Shown: positions 22,529 to 31,927, counted from the stretch's first letter. The stretch is 51,107 nt of DNA from Gaiellales bacterium (GCA_003599855.1 QZKG01000024.1:1-51107), one strand, 5' to 3'. Made by a program: numbers and translations. Notes: generated by a model from the sequence alone, not told the origin.

Positions 22529-24115
22529 TCAGCCGCGGTTGAGGGCGGCGTCGGCTTTTAGCGCTTCCACCAGTCCCGGAATGGTGTACTCCTCCGCTAC
22601 CAGGTCGACCCTCAGGCCCAGTTCGCGGGCCGTGTCAGCGGTGATGGGACCGATGCAGGCGACAGTGACCCCGGGCGGGAGGCGGGTCAGGTCGTACCCG
22701 TCCAGGAGCGCCGCGAAATTCCTGACCGTCGAGGAGCTGGTGAAGGTGATGGCGTCGATGTCGCCGGCCTCCAGCATCTCCCTGAGCTCGCCGGAGCCGG
22801 ACCGGTCGAGCACGGTCTCGTAGGCCGGGACGACGTCCACCTCGGCGCCGGCTTCGGCCAGCTTCTCGGGCAGGATCTCCCGCGCCTCGCGGGCGCGGGG
22901 GATGAGCACCCGCTGGCCGGAGACGCCCAGGCCCAGCAGACCCTCGATGACGGCCTCGGCGCGGTACTCTGCCGGGACGAAATCGAGCCTGAGGCCGCGG
23001 CGTTCGAGGGCGGCGGCGGTGGCGGGCCCGATGGCCCCCAGCCTGACCCCCCTGAGGTCACGCACGTCGCCGGCCAGGTCGACCCGGCTGAAAAAATGTT
23101 CCACGCCGTTGACGCTGGTGAAGAGCAGCCAGTCATAGTAAGGGACGTCCGACCCCCGCAGCCGGGCGACGGCTTCGTCCAGGGCGGCGTAACCGTCCGC
23201 GGGCGGCTCGACCCTGATGGTGGGGAACTCCACCGGCTGGGCGCCCGCCCGGGCCAGGGCCGCCGAGAGGTCGCTCGCCTGGCTGCGCGAGCGGGTGACG
23301 ACGACGCGCTGCCCGAAGAGCGGCCTGTCCTCAAACCAGCGCAGTTGCTCCCTGAGGCCCACCACCTCGCCGACGACGGTGATGGCCGGCGCCCTGAAGC
23401 CGCTCTCCTCCACCTGCGCGGCGATGTTCTCGAGAGTGCCGGTGAGCGTCTCCTGCCGGGGCGTCGTGCCCCAGCGGATGAGCGCCACCGGCGTGTCCGC
23501 CGGCCGGCCGTTGGCCACCAGCTTCTCTACTATATATGGAAGGTTCCTGACCCCCATCAAAAAGACGAGCGTTCCCACGCCGGTGGCGATCCTGTCCCAT
23601 TGGATCGTGGACTGGTCCTTGGACGGATCCTCGTGGCCGGTGATGAAGGCTACTTCGGTGGTGATGCCCCTGTGGGTGACGGGGATGCCGGCATAGGCGG
23701 GGACGGCGTAGGCCGAGGAAATCCCCGGCACCACTTCGAAGGGCACCCCGGCCTCCCGGAGGGCGAGGGCTTCCTCGCCGCCGCGGCCGAAGATGAACGA
23801 GTCGCCGCCCTTGAGGCGGACGACCACCTTGCCGGCGCGGCCCTTGTCCACCAGCAGCCGGTTGATCTCTTCCTGCCCCATGGTGTGGTCGCCGCCCTTC
23901 TTGCCGACGTAGATCAGCTCCGCCTCCGGCGCAGCGTACCCCAACAGCGGTTTGCCCGCGAGGTAATCGTAGACGACCACCTCGGCGCGACCCAGGCATT
24001 CCACCCCCTTGAGGGTGAACAGGCCCGGGTCTCCGGGGCCGGCGCCTACCAGGTAGACCCTGCCGGCAGCGCCGCTCCCGGGCTCACGGCCCATGCCCTT
24101 GCCGTCCGTTCCCAT
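22529..24115 (-). CDS. cobA-hemD: Fused uroporphyrinogen-III methyltransferase and uroporphyrinogen-III synthase
   Basis: The 528-residue fusion closes hydroxymethylbilane to uroporphyrinogen III (HemD half) and methylates it at C2 and C7 to precorrin-2 (CobA/SUMT half). The N-terminal SUMT carries [37 protein letters not shown] and [17 protein letters not shown]. HemD starts near residue 260 with [13 protein letters not shown] and includes [14 protein letters not shown] and [15 protein letters not shown]. The start is the ATG at 24113-24115, six bases after GGGGAAGG; ATGs upstream have no ribosome site. It is the first gene of the block. CobA-HemD fusions are common in anaerobes and actinobacteria. 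Confidence 0.93.
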   Translation of the reverse strand: MGTDGKGMGREPGSGAAGRVYLVGAGPGDPGLFTLKGVECLGRAEVVVYDYLAGKPLLGYAAPEAELIYVGKKGGDHTMGQEEINRLLVDKGRAGKVVVRLKGGDSFIFGRGGEEALALREAGVPFEVVPGISSAYAVPAYAGIPVTHRGITTEVAFITGHEDPSKDQSTIQWDRIATGVGTLVFLMGVRNLPYIVEKLVANGRPADTPVALIRWGTTPRQETLTGTLENIAAQVEESGFRAPAITVVGEVVGLREQLRWFEDRPLFGQRVVVTRSRSQASDLSAALARAGAQPVEFPTIRVEPPADGYAALDEAVARLRGSDVPYYDWLLFTSVNGVEHFFSRVDLAGDVRDLRGVRLGAIGPATAAALERRGLRLDFVPAEYRAEAVIEGLLGLGVSGQRVLIPRAREAREILPEKLAEAGAEVDVVPAYETVLDRSGSGELREMLEAGDIDAITFTSSSTVRNFAALLDGYDLTRLPPGVTVACIGPITADTARELGLRVDLVAEEYTIPGLVEALKADAALNRG

Positions 24116-24202
24116 ATCTGCCTTCCCCTGATTATCCATGCCCGGTCCCGGTGTTCCTGCCATGAGGATATTTTAACCCTTCCGGGGCCGCGCAAATAAA
24201 AG

Positions 24203-24215
24203 ATTTGTCACAAAT
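24203..24215. promoter_or_regulatory. 13-bp palindrome upstream of the heme operon
   Basis: ATTTGTCACAAAT is a perfect inverted repeat (six-base arms around one base) in an AT-rich 135-bp gap. A TAAAAT -10-like hexamer lies about 35 bp downstream toward cobA-hemD. The half-site TTGTGA/TCACAA type is used by CRP/FNR- and Rex-family regulators, but the spacing here is too tight for the usual form. An operator role is inferred. Confidence 0.4.
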
Positions 24216-24250
24216 CCCCCTCAATACCGTAGATTTCCCATCACCGGCCC

Positions 24251-24913
24251 TCATGGTAGGCACAACCCCAGTATCTCCTCGGGCTTGTCGAAGAAATAAT
24301 CCGGCTCCAGCTCCCTGAGCCTCACCGCCGGGAAGATCCCCCAGCTCACCGCCGCCGTGGCCATGCCGGCGGCCTGGCCGGCCTTGATGTCGAAGGGGCT
24401 GTCGCCGATGTAGATGGATTCGTCCGGGGTGACGTCGAGCTTGCGCATGGCCAGCTGCAGCGGCTGGGGATGGGGCTTGTGGTTGTCGGTGTCGTCAGTG
24501 GTGACGATGACGTCGAAATGATGCTCGATGGGGATGTAGTGGAGCGCCATGTCCACCACCCTGCGGCTCTTGGAGGTGACGATGCCCAGCAGGGCGCCGC
24601 GCTCCCTGAGGGTGACCAGCAGCTCCTCGATGCCGTCGTACTCGCGGATATACTCGCCGTGGCGGGCATGGTTGAACACCCGGTAAGTGTCGTAGAGCTC
24701 CTGGGCGCGCTCCCGGTCGAGCAGCTCCATCTGCTTGTCCAGGGGCTGGCCGACGTTGGCCATCAGCACCTCGTCGGGCAGCTCCTCCCCCAGCACCTCG
24801 CGGGAGGCATGCCTGAACGACTGCCGGATCAGCTCGGTGGTATCGATGATCGTGCCATCGAGGTCGAAGAAGAAACCCCTGTAGCAGCGGTCAGGCGGAT
24901 TCAGGAACACCAC
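24251..24913 (-). CDS. HAD-family phosphatase (PpaX/Gph-like)
   Basis: The 220-residue haloacid-dehalogenase hydrolase has motif I FFFDLDGTIIDTTEL with the nucleophilic Asp, motif II VTSKS, and motif III/IV KPHPQPLQLAM with GDSPFDIKAGQAAGM. A helical cap (about residues 25-100) marks subfamily IA. Relatives are PpaX pyrophosphatase and phosphoglycolate phosphatase; substrate cannot be settled from the motifs. The GTG start is directly adjacent to the surE stop, with AGGA in front, so both genes are on one message. Since both neighbours act on small phosphates, a metabolite-repair role is plausible. Confidence 0.88.
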   Translation of the reverse strand: MVFLNPPDRCYRGFFFDLDGTIIDTTELIRQSFRHASREVLGEELPDEVLMANVGQPLDKQMELLDRERAQELYDTYRVFNHARHGEYIREYDGIEELLVTLRERGALLGIVTSKSRRVVDMALHYIPIEHHFDVIVTTDDTDNHKPHPQPLQLAMRKLDVTPDESIYIGDSPFDIKAGQAAGMATAAVSWGIFPAVRLRELEPDYFFDKPEEILGLCLP

Positions 24914-25711
24914 TTATTCCTTTCCCTCGTGCCGGTTTAACAGCAGGTCCAGGTCCCAGTTGCGGATTATCTCCATTCCGGCGAGGTTGGTCAACGCGAA
25001 GTGTATCGGCGTCACCGAGATCTTGTTCTCGCTGATGGCATGAAAGTCGGTTCCCTCCTCCTCGTGGTACGAGGGGTCATCACCGTAAATCGTGTAATGC
25101 TTGCGGCCTGGATGCCCATCGTCACCGGCCTGCTCCTCCACCAGCTGGTCGCGGTAGATGCGCTTGCCCAGCCTGGTGACCTCGGCCCCGGCGAGCTCCT
25201 CAGCAGGGAGATTGGGAGAGTTGATGTTGAGCAGTATCGTCCCGGGCAGGTGGTTGTCGATGATCTTCCGGGCCATCTTCGCGGTGAAACCGGCCACCGC
25301 CTCGAAGAAATAACGCTCACCCCGGTCGATCGAAACAGCGATGGCGGGAATGCCCAGGATCAGCCCCTCGAAGGCGGCCGCCACTGTGCCCGAGTAAGTG
25401 ATGTCGTCACCCAGGTTGGGCCCCAGGTTGATGCCTGACACGACGATGTCCGGCTCCCAGTCCAGGAAACCCAGGCTGGCCAGGCGCACGCAGTCCACTG
25501 GCGTCCCCCCCACAGAGTAGCCGGTGGTGCCGTCGTCGAAACCGTACTCCTGCACGCTGAGGGACTCACCGATGGTGATGCCCCGGCCGATGGCGCTGCG
25601 GTTGACATGGGGCGCGATGACCACGACCTGCCCGTAGGGCTCGAGCGCCCGCTTGACCGCGAAGATGCCCGGGGAGTCTATTCCATCGTCATTGGTTACA
25701 AGTATCTTCAA
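24914..25711 (-). CDS. surE: 5-prime/3-prime-nucleotidase SurE
   Basis: SurE is a metal-dependent nucleoside-monophosphate phosphatase. The 265-residue protein starts at TTG 25709-25711 (the family begins at KILVTNDDG), nine bases after GAGG. Metal ligands are in ILVTNDDGIDSPG, the Ser of APHVNRSAIGRG, and the Asn of VVSGINLGPNLGDDITYSGTVAAA. The length is normal for the family. It is followed without gap by the HAD phosphatase and preceded by an FmdB-type gene 72 bp away. Confidence 0.94.
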   Translation of the reverse strand: MKILVTNDDGIDSPGIFAVKRALEPYGQVVVIAPHVNRSAIGRGITIGESLSVQEYGFDDGTTGYSVGGTPVDCVRLASLGFLDWEPDIVVSGINLGPNLGDDITYSGTVAAAFEGLILGIPAIAVSIDRGERYFFEAVAGFTAKMARKIIDNHLPGTILLNINSPNLPAEELAGAEVTRLGKRIYRDQLVEEQAGDDGHPGRKHYTIYGDDPSYHEEEGTDFHAISENKISVTPIHFALTNLAGMEIIRNWDLDLLLNRHEGKE

Positions 25712-25783
25712 ATCAGTCCGCCTCGCGAACAAGAGGGATCGAAGTGGGGGGTCGCCGGTAACCGTGCGGCGCGCCGCGGGCCG

Positions 25784-26065
25784 TCAGGCGCCGGATTTCT
25801 TCGCCGGCTCTTTCTTCTTCTGCTTGCCGCCACCGCCCTTTTTCGACTTGCCTTCCTGCTTCTTGTCCTTCTTCTTGCGGGACGAGGCCTTGCCGTAGTC
25901 GGTGGTGTAGAAACCGCTCCCCTTGAAGCGGATGGCTACGGGATGAAAGACGCGCGTGACGCGGTCACCGCATTTCTCGCACTTGCTGGCCGCTGTATCA
26001 CTTATCTTCTGGAACTTCTCAAATTGGTGCCCGCACTTCAGGCACCGGTATTCATAGATTGGCAA
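25784..26065 (-). CDS. FmdB-family zinc-ribbon protein with lysine-rich tail
   Basis: The 93-residue protein starts at TTG 26063-26065, nine bases after AAGGAGG, giving the family N-terminus PIYEYRCLKCGHQFEKFQ. The second knuckle is CEKCGDRVTRVFHPV and the conserved KGSGFYTTDY follows. The last 30 residues are almost all Lys, Gly, Glu and Ser. Proteins of this family are widespread and named after a putative regulator of formamidase; their real function is unknown. The basic tail suggests nucleic-acid or ribosome contact. It is divergent from the glycosyltransferase gene. Confidence 0.88.
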   Translation of the reverse strand: MPIYEYRCLKCGHQFEKFQKISDTAASKCEKCGDRVTRVFHPVAIRFKGSGFYTTDYGKASSRKKKDKKQEGKSKKGGGGKQKKKEPAKKSGA

Positions 26066-26158
26066 TCGCCCGATCCTCCTTAAATACAACCAGTCTCATA
26101 GTATAGCTGAACGTGGACCGCTCTTGCCAGTTGCGCCCCCGGGGAAAGGCCGCCGTCA

Positions 26159-26188
26159 TTGGCAAAAAAACCGCATTTTTGCTAAGAT
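26159..26188 (+). promoter_or_regulatory. Promoter for the glycosyltransferase-activase operon
   Basis: TTGGCA (five of six) and TAAGAT (four of six) are 18 bp apart on the plus strand. The start is predicted near 26195, with a leader of about 50 nt. No other comparable promoter is seen before 32287. Confidence 0.5.
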
Positions 26189-26245
26189 TCACGCCGAACT
26201 GAAGGATGCAGCGGGTCCTGTCGACAAAGCGCGGCGCCTGAATAT

Positions 26246-27454
26246 ATGAAAATAGCCCTGGTCTCTGAATATTATTACCCGGTGCTCGGAGGCATCACCG
26301 AGCACGTCTACCACCTCGCCTCAAACCTCTCCCGCAAGGGACACGATGTCACAGTGATCACCGGCAGGTACGTGGGCCGGCACGGTCACCACATGCCCGA
26401 GGAAGAAGGCTTCAGGGTCATGCGGCTGGGGGTGGGGATGCCGGTGTATTCCAACGGCTCCTTTGCGCGGGTGACGCTGGGACGGCTGGGGTCGCGGCTC
26501 AGGCGCGTCTTCGATGAGGAACGTTTCGACGTCATCCATGCCCATTCGCCCCTGACCCCGGTGCTGCCGCTGGTGGCGGTGCGCAACTCCAACGCCCTGG
26601 CCACCGTCGGCACCTTCCATACCTATTTCGACCGCAGCCGCGGCTACGACCTGTTCTCCAGGAAGCTGGCGGCCCACATGGACATGCTCGACGGCAGGAT
26701 CGTCGTCTCCAGCACCTGCATCGACGCCATGTCCCGCTACCTGGACGCTGAGTATTCGGTCATCCCCAACGGCGTCGACACTGACTACTTCACGCCGGAG
26801 CTGCCCACCATCGGCCGTTTCGACGACGGCAAGCTCAATATCCTCTTCGTCGGCCGCTTCGACCCGCGCAACGGCCTCAAGACAATGCTGGAGTCCTTTT
26901 CCCTGGTGAAGCGCGAGCTCCCCGACAGCCGCCTGATCGTGGTGGGCGACGGGCCTTTCCGTGGCTACTACCTGCGGCTGGTGGGCCGCCTCGGCCTGGC
27001 GGACGTCCACTTCGAGGGGCTCGTGAACGGCGGCCGGCCGAATTATTACGCGTCGGCCGACATCTACTGCTCACCCTGCACCAAGTCATCCTTCGGCGTC
27101 GTGCTGCTGGAGGCGATGGCGGCGGCGGTGCCCATCGTCGCCACCGACAACAACGGCTACCGCTCGGTCATGGAACACGGCAGGCAGGGGGTGCTGGTGC
27201 CCGAGTCAGACCCGCGGGCGTTCGCCGAAGCGCTGCTGGCCCTGGCGCGCGACCCCGGCCTCAGGTCCCGCATGGGCTCAGACGGGCGCCGCACGGCCCG
27301 GGAGCAGTACTCCTGGAAGCTGGTGACAGACGCGGTGGAGGATTATTACCGGAACCTGCTCGACCCGGACTCGGCGGCCGCGCCGGTGCTTGAGATCAGC
27401 GACCCCGCGCCGGCTGGGCCGCCCAGGGAGAAGGCCGGCCTCCTGAACGATTAA
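26246..27454 (+). CDS. GT4-family glycosyltransferase
   Basis: The 402-residue GT-B enzyme begins MKIALVSEYYYPVLGGITEHVYHLA, typical of PimA-like mannosyltransferases acting on membrane lipids. The C-terminal nucleotide-sugar site includes ILFVGRFDPRNGLKTML, VGDGPFRGYY, SSFGVVLLEAMAAAVPIVATDNNG (the EX7E region), and GRQGVLVPESDPRAFAEALL. No membrane segment is present, so it is peripheral at the cytoplasmic face. It heads a plus-strand operon; next comes a flippase-like membrane protein, suggesting a glycolipid or cell-envelope glycan. Donor and acceptor are unknown. Confidence 0.9.
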   Translation: MKIALVSEYYYPVLGGITEHVYHLASNLSRKGHDVTVITGRYVGRHGHHMPEEEGFRVMRLGVGMPVYSNGSFARVTLGRLGSRLRRVFDEERFDVIHAHSPLTPVLPLVAVRNSNALATVGTFHTYFDRSRGYDLFSRKLAAHMDMLDGRIVVSSTCIDAMSRYLDAEYSVIPNGVDTDYFTPELPTIGRFDDGKLNILFVGRFDPRNGLKTMLESFSLVKRELPDSRLIVVGDGPFRGYYLRLVGRLGLADVHFEGLVNGGRPNYYASADIYCSPCTKSSFGVVLLEAMAAAVPIVATDNNGYRSVMEHGRQGVLVPESDPRAFAEALLALARDPGLRSRMGSDGRRTAREQYSWKLVTDAVEDYYRNLLDPDSAAAPVLEISDPAPAGPPREKAGLLND

Positions 27455-27591
27455 CGGCGCCACCAGGGCGCTGGCGGGCCCCGGCAGGCATCCTCCCGTT
27501 TTTGACGAAGGAGTCCCTGGACCTTACACTGGACAGATGCATGCTTGCGGCGACAGACACGGGGGACGGCCGGCTGTGCCGGTGACGGCCG

Positions 27592-28740
27592 ATGGGTAGG
27601 GTGGCAGGCTTCATCCGCCGCAACTGGCTGATGCTGGCCGTGGCCGCGGTGCTGGTCATCCTCTTCCAGCGGGCCGACACCGGCGAGATCGTCCACACCT
27701 TCGTCAATGTCTCCTGGGGCTGGGTCTCCCTGGCGGTCCTGGCCAACTTCTTCTCTATCATGCTCAAGGTCGTCAGCTGGAAGGTCATCTTCGATTCGGG
27801 CTTCGACGGCATCCGCAGCCGCTGGCTCAACCTCACCTCGGCGCTCATGATCGGTTTCCTGGTGAACCTGGTCATCCCCGCCCGCATGGGCGAGCTGGCC
27901 CGCGCCTTCGTCATCAAGAGACGCCAGTCCATCGAGGGGCAGCCGGTCTCCAACTCCACTGTCCTGGGCACGGTCGCCCTCGAACGGGTCTTCGACGGCA
28001 TCGCCATGGCCATGATAACCATCTACGGGGTCACCCGCATGAACCTGCCGGGGTGGGCTGACCGCGGCGCCGTCGTGCTGGTGGTGGTCAGCCTCTTCTT
28101 CGCCGCGGCCCTCATCATCCTGGAATCGACCCGGGAGCGCCTGCAGGCCAGGGTCGAAGCTGCCACGGAAGAAGAGCAGCAGGGCTGGTGGCGACGCCAG
28201 TTCATGCGCCTGCGCGGCATCGTCGCCCGCTTCAGCGACGGGCAGCGGGTGCTGCGCCGGCCCGGACGCGTAGCCGTCATCTGCGCCGCCACCGCCGGCT
28301 CCTGGCTGTCGCAGCTGCTGGCGGTGTATTTCGCGCTGAGCGCCTTCCACATAGGTCTGGCGGGGATGCTGGGCGCGCTGATGCTCCTCATCCTGATGAA
28401 CATCGCCGGCGCCCTGCCGGCTACGCCGGGGAACGTCGGCATCTTCCAGCTGGCCACCGTCATCCCCCTGACCGTCACCTACGACAAGATCACATATTCC
28501 AGCGCTTTGGCGTTCTCGGTGGGATTGCAGATCATCGAGGGTTCCATCGGCGCCGGCGTGGGCAGCATCTTCCTCGTCCGGGAGGGCCTCAGCTTCGACC
28601 AGGTGAGGCAGGGGAGCGTGAAAGAGCTGGGGCGGCCGGGGGCCGATACCGGACGGCGGGAGCAGCCGGAGGAGGCCGCGCAGCCGGGGGAGGCCATGCT
28701 GGAGAAAGAAGCCGCCCCGCAGCTGACGCGGGCAGGCTGA
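27592..28740 (+). CDS. Flippase-like membrane protein (UPF0104/AglD family)
   Basis: The 382-residue polytopic protein has about eight helices, with conserved segments NFFSIMLKVVSWKVIF, NLVIPARMGELARAFVIKRR, VALERVFDGIAM and NIAGALPATPGNVGIFQLA. These are the marks of the lysylphosphatidylglycerol-synthase transmembrane family, also called AglD or flippase-like. The catalytic MprF domain is absent, so it is not a full lysyl-PG synthase. The C-terminal 60 residues are a soluble Glu/Pro-rich tail. Following a GT4 enzyme, it may move or modify that glycolipid. The 137 bp before it holds no visible gene. Confidence 0.85.
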   Translation: MGRVAGFIRRNWLMLAVAAVLVILFQRADTGEIVHTFVNVSWGWVSLAVLANFFSIMLKVVSWKVIFDSGFDGIRSRWLNLTSALMIGFLVNLVIPARMGELARAFVIKRRQSIEGQPVSNSTVLGTVALERVFDGIAMAMITIYGVTRMNLPGWADRGAVVLVVVSLFFAAALIILESTRERLQARVEAATEEEQQGWWRRQFMRLRGIVARFSDGQRVLRRPGRVAVICAATAGSWLSQLLAVYFALSAFHIGLAGMLGALMLLILMNIAGALPATPGNVGIFQLATVIPLTVTYDKITYSSALAFSVGLQIIEGSIGAGVGSIFLVREGLSFDQVRQGSVKELGRPGADTGRREQPEEAAQPGEAMLEKEAAPQLTRAG

Positions 28741-28784
28741 TAGGGTAGAATACGTGAATCAGATCCAACCCGACCACAGGACCG

Positions 28785-29765
28785 ATGCGCGTAGGCATAC
28801 CAAGATCGCTGCTTTACTATAAGTACCTTCCCTTCTGGAAGACCTTCCTCACCAGGCTCGGTCTCGATGTCGAGACCTCCCCGATGACCAACAAGCAGAT
28901 CCTTTCCTGGGGCGTCAAGGTGGCGGAGAACGAGCTTTGCGTGCCGGTGAAGGCCTTCTACGGTCACTGCATGGCGCTCAGGGAGACTTCCGACGCCATC
29001 TTCGTGCCGCGGGTGGTCAGTGTCGAGGAGCGGGCGTACACCTGCCCCAAGTTCCTGGGCCTGCCGGACATGATCGCCGCGGTGGCCGAGCAGCTCGAAC
29101 TGCCGCCGCTGCTGACGCCCAAGCTGAACCAGCGGGAGAAGCCCAGCGAGTTCAAGTGGCAGCTGATCAACTTCGCCCGGGAGCAGTTCGGGCTGAGCAG
29201 GCTGGAAGCGGTCGCCGCCATCGAGGAGGCGCGGGTGGCCCAGAGACGCTACCAGGAGTCGCTGGTCAGGGGCCACAAGCCGGTGGACCTGCTGCCCGCC
29301 AGCCGGCTCAACCGCACCCGCTTCCGCCCCCCGGGGGAGAAGCGCAAGCGCATCGGCCTGCTGGGGCACCCCTACAACATCTACGACGGCTACATCACCC
29401 AGAACCTCATCGCGCGCCTGGAGGAGATGGGCGCTGAGCTGGTAGTGCCGGAGATGACCGACCACCACGTGCTGATGGACGCTGCCACCGACGTCCCCAA
29501 ACAGCTTTACTGGACCTACGAGAAGGAGATCATGGGAGCCATCAACCACTGGACCGGGAACAGGATGATCGACGGCGTCGTCTATGTGCTGGCCTTCGCC
29601 TGCGGCCCCGACTCACTGATCCAGGTGCTCATCGAGCACCGGGCCAAGACCTACAACGTGCCCATGATGTCCCTGACCATCGACGAGCACAGCGGCGAAG
29701 CGGGGCTGGTGACCCGCATCGAGGCCTTCATCGACATGCTGATGCGCAAGAAGACGGCGGCCTGA
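28785..29765 (+). CDS. DUF2229-type acyl-CoA dehydratase activase-related protein
   Basis: The 326-residue protein starts MRVGIPRSLLYYKYLPFWKTFL, the classic DUF2229 start. Conserved cysteines lie in ENELCVPVKAFYGHC, AYTCPKFLG and FACGPDSLI, and RIGLLGHPYNIYDG and TIDEHSGEAGLVTRIEAF are typical. The fold resembles subunits of 2-hydroxyacyl-CoA dehydratase, and the cysteines probably bind an iron-sulphur cluster. In many clostridia this domain is fused to a BadF-like ATPase in one very large protein. Here it is a separate gene, four bases before the next. Function of the family is unknown. Confidence 0.85.
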   Translation: MRVGIPRSLLYYKYLPFWKTFLTRLGLDVETSPMTNKQILSWGVKVAENELCVPVKAFYGHCMALRETSDAIFVPRVVSVEERAYTCPKFLGLPDMIAAVAEQLELPPLLTPKLNQREKPSEFKWQLINFAREQFGLSRLEAVAAIEEARVAQRRYQESLVRGHKPVDLLPASRLNRTRFRPPGEKRKRIGLLGHPYNIYDGYITQNLIARLEEMGAELVVPEMTDHHVLMDAATDVPKQLYWTYEKEIMGAINHWTGNRMIDGVVYVLAFACGPDSLIQVLIEHRAKTYNVPMMSLTIDEHSGEAGLVTRIEAFIDMLMRKKTAA

Positions 29766-29769
29766 GAAG

Positions 29770-30861
29770 ATGAGAGTATCCACACCGCACCTGGGCAACC
29801 TGCACCTGACGCTGGAAGACCTCTTCCGCCGCCTCGGCTGCGAGTACGTCAAGCCGCCGCCCACTTCGACCAAGACGCTGCAGCTGGGCGCCAAGCACAG
29901 CCCGGAGTTCGCCTGCCTGCCGCTGAAGATCAATGTAGGCAACTTCATCGAGGCGCTGGAGCTGGGCGCCGACACGCTGATCATGGCGGGGGGCCACGGC
30001 CCCTGCCGCTTCGGCTACTACGGCATCGTCGAGGAACGCATCCTCAGGGACCTGGGCTACGATTTCGAGTTCCTGATGCTGGAGCCCTTCGGCGACGGCA
30101 AACGCGCCTTCTACCGTACCTTCGCGGCGATCTCGCCAGGCCTGACCGTCCGCAAGCTGTGGAAGATCCTCAAGGTCTCCTTCTCCAAGGGCCGCGCCTA
30201 CGACCGCCTGTCGAAGCGCTCGCTGCAGGTTCGGGCCTACGAGGCGAATCAGGGCGACACCAACCGGGCCCTCAAGGCGGCGGAGGAGCTCCTGCTCCTG
30301 GCCGACAGCCCGGAGGAGATCGAGGCTGCCGAGGTGGAAGCGCTCGGACTGATAGAGGCCGTCCAGCAGGACCCTGAACGCGACGTGCTGAAAGTCGGCA
30401 TCGTCGGCGAGTTCTACCTGCTGCTGGAGCCCTTCAGCAACTTCGGGATAGAAGAGGTCCTGGGCAACATGGGCGTCTACCTGGAGCGCACGGTCTGGGT
30501 GACCGACTGGATCGCGCCCAACCGCAACAACTACATCTACGGCTATCCCAAGAAGCTGGTGAAGCAGAAGGCGGCGCCCTACCTCGACCAGAACGTCGGC
30601 GGTGAGGGGCAGGAGACCATCGGTGGCATCGTGCTCTTCGCCGAGCGCGGCTTCGACGGCATCATCCAGCTGCTGCCCTTCGGCTGCATGCCGGAGAACA
30701 TAGCCACCAGCATCATCCCCAAGGTCCAGCGGGACCATGACATCCCCGTGCTGACCCTGGCGTTCGACGAGCAATCCGGGCGAGCCGGCATGATCACTCG
30801 CGTCGAGGCCTTTTACGACCTGTTGCGTGCCCGGCGCGGCAGCCGCGCAGCCATAGCGTGA
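29770..30861 (+). CDS. Second dehydratase-like subunit of the activase system (COG3581-like)
   Basis: The 363-residue protein has a cysteine pattern parallel to its upstream neighbour: FACLPLKINVGNFIEALELG, GGHGPCRFGYYG and LLPFGCMPENIATSI, with TLAFDEQSGRAGMITRVEAFYD near the end. It belongs to the group usually found as the second domain or gene next to DUF2229. A long helical middle (residues about 150-210) links two alpha/beta halves. The [4Fe-4S]-binding role is inferred from cysteine placement. It is four bases after the DUF2229 gene and 40 bp before the BadF-like ATPase, so the three are expected to work as one complex. Confidence 0.82.
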   Translation: MRVSTPHLGNLHLTLEDLFRRLGCEYVKPPPTSTKTLQLGAKHSPEFACLPLKINVGNFIEALELGADTLIMAGGHGPCRFGYYGIVEERILRDLGYDFEFLMLEPFGDGKRAFYRTFAAISPGLTVRKLWKILKVSFSKGRAYDRLSKRSLQVRAYEANQGDTNRALKAAEELLLLADSPEEIEAAEVEALGLIEAVQQDPERDVLKVGIVGEFYLLLEPFSNFGIEEVLGNMGVYLERTVWVTDWIAPNRNNYIYGYPKKLVKQKAAPYLDQNVGGEGQETIGGIVLFAERGFDGIIQLLPFGCMPENIATSIIPKVQRDHDIPVLTLAFDEQSGRAGMITRVEAFYDLLRARRGSRAAIA

Positions 30862-30901
30862 ACAGGGGCGCCTCAGCCACCATGACGACCTAGGAGCAGA
30901 A

Positions 30902-31927
30902 TTGGAGACAGGGACGACAAGAGCATACCTCGGCATCGACGTCGGCTCGGTGAGCACCAACCTGGTGGTGCTTGACGAACACGCCGCCGTCCTGGCCGCC
31001 ATCTACCGCCGCACCCAGGGCCAGCCGATCCGGGCGGTCCAGGAGGGGCTCAAGGAGCTCACCGGCATGATCGACCCGGACATCGGGATCATGGGCGTGG
31101 GCGCCACCGGCAGCGCCCGGCACCTCACCGGCGTCATCGTCGGCGCCGACATCGTCAAGAATGAGATCACCGCCCATGCCGTCGCCGCCTCACAGGTGGT
31201 GCCCGACGTGAACACCGTCCTGGAGATCGGCGGGCAGGACTCGAAGCTGATCGTCCTGAGCGACGGCGTCGTCACCGACTTCGCCATGAACTCGGTCTGC
31301 GCCGCCGGCACCGGCTCGTTCCTGGACCACCAGTCGACCCGCCTGGGGATCCCCATCGAGGACTTCGGCGGCTACGCCATGCGCTCGGAGAACCCGGCGC
31401 ATATCGCCGGCCGCTGCTCGGTGTTCGCCGAGTCCGACATGATCCACAAGCAGCAGGTGGGCATCGCCATCGACGACATCATCTACGGGCTCTGCCACGC
31501 CCTGGTGCGCAATTACCTCAACAACCTCGCCAAGGGCAAGGACCTGGCGCCCCCGATCGTCTTCCAGGGCGGCGTCGCTGCCAATGCAGGCATGAAGCGA
31601 GCCTTCGAGGAGGCGCTGGGGCTGGAGGTCGTCGTGCCGGCCCACCACAACGTCATGGGGGCCATCGGCAGCGCCATCCTGGCCATGGAGCTGGAGCTGG
31701 AACCGGGGGAGACCGCCTTCAACGGCTTCTCGGTGACCGACATGGAGTACGAGACGTCATCCTTCGGCTGCAACGGCTGCTCCAACACCTGCGAGATCAT
31801 CCGCATCAAGGTAGAGGGCAGGACGCTGGCCCGCTGGGGCGGCCGCTGCGACAAGTGGGACATGCAGGATAACGCACCGGCCGCGGCAAATATGATGAAG
31901 AGCAGCACCGGGGCGGGCGACCAGTAA
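30902..31927 (+). CDS. BadF/HgdC-like ATPase (CoA-dehydratase activase)
   Basis: The 341-residue ASKHA-fold ATPase starts at TTG, five bases after GGAG, and begins YLGIDVGSVSTNLVVLD. Cys133 (NSVCAAGTGSF) and Cys172 (GRCSVFAESDM) are 39 residues apart, as are the two cluster ligands of HgdC, the dimer-bridging [4Fe-4S] activator of 2-hydroxyglutaryl-CoA dehydratase. A C-terminal extension adds another cysteine set (FGCNGCSNTC and GGRCDKWD) not found in plain HgdC, typical of the DUF2229-linked group. It should use ATP to fire a low-potential electron into the two partner proteins. The end substrate is unknown. Confidence 0.9.
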   Translation: METGTTRAYLGIDVGSVSTNLVVLDEHAAVLAAIYRRTQGQPIRAVQEGLKELTGMIDPDIGIMGVGATGSARHLTGVIVGADIVKNEITAHAVAASQVVPDVNTVLEIGGQDSKLIVLSDGVVTDFAMNSVCAAGTGSFLDHQSTRLGIPIEDFGGYAMRSENPAHIAGRCSVFAESDMIHKQQVGIAIDDIIYGLCHALVRNYLNNLAKGKDLAPPIVFQGGVAANAGMKRAFEEALGLEVVVPAHHNVMGAIGSAILAMELELEPGETAFNGFSVTDMEYETSSFGCNGCSNTCEIIRIKVEGRTLARWGGRCDKWDMQDNAPAAANMMKSSTGAGDQ

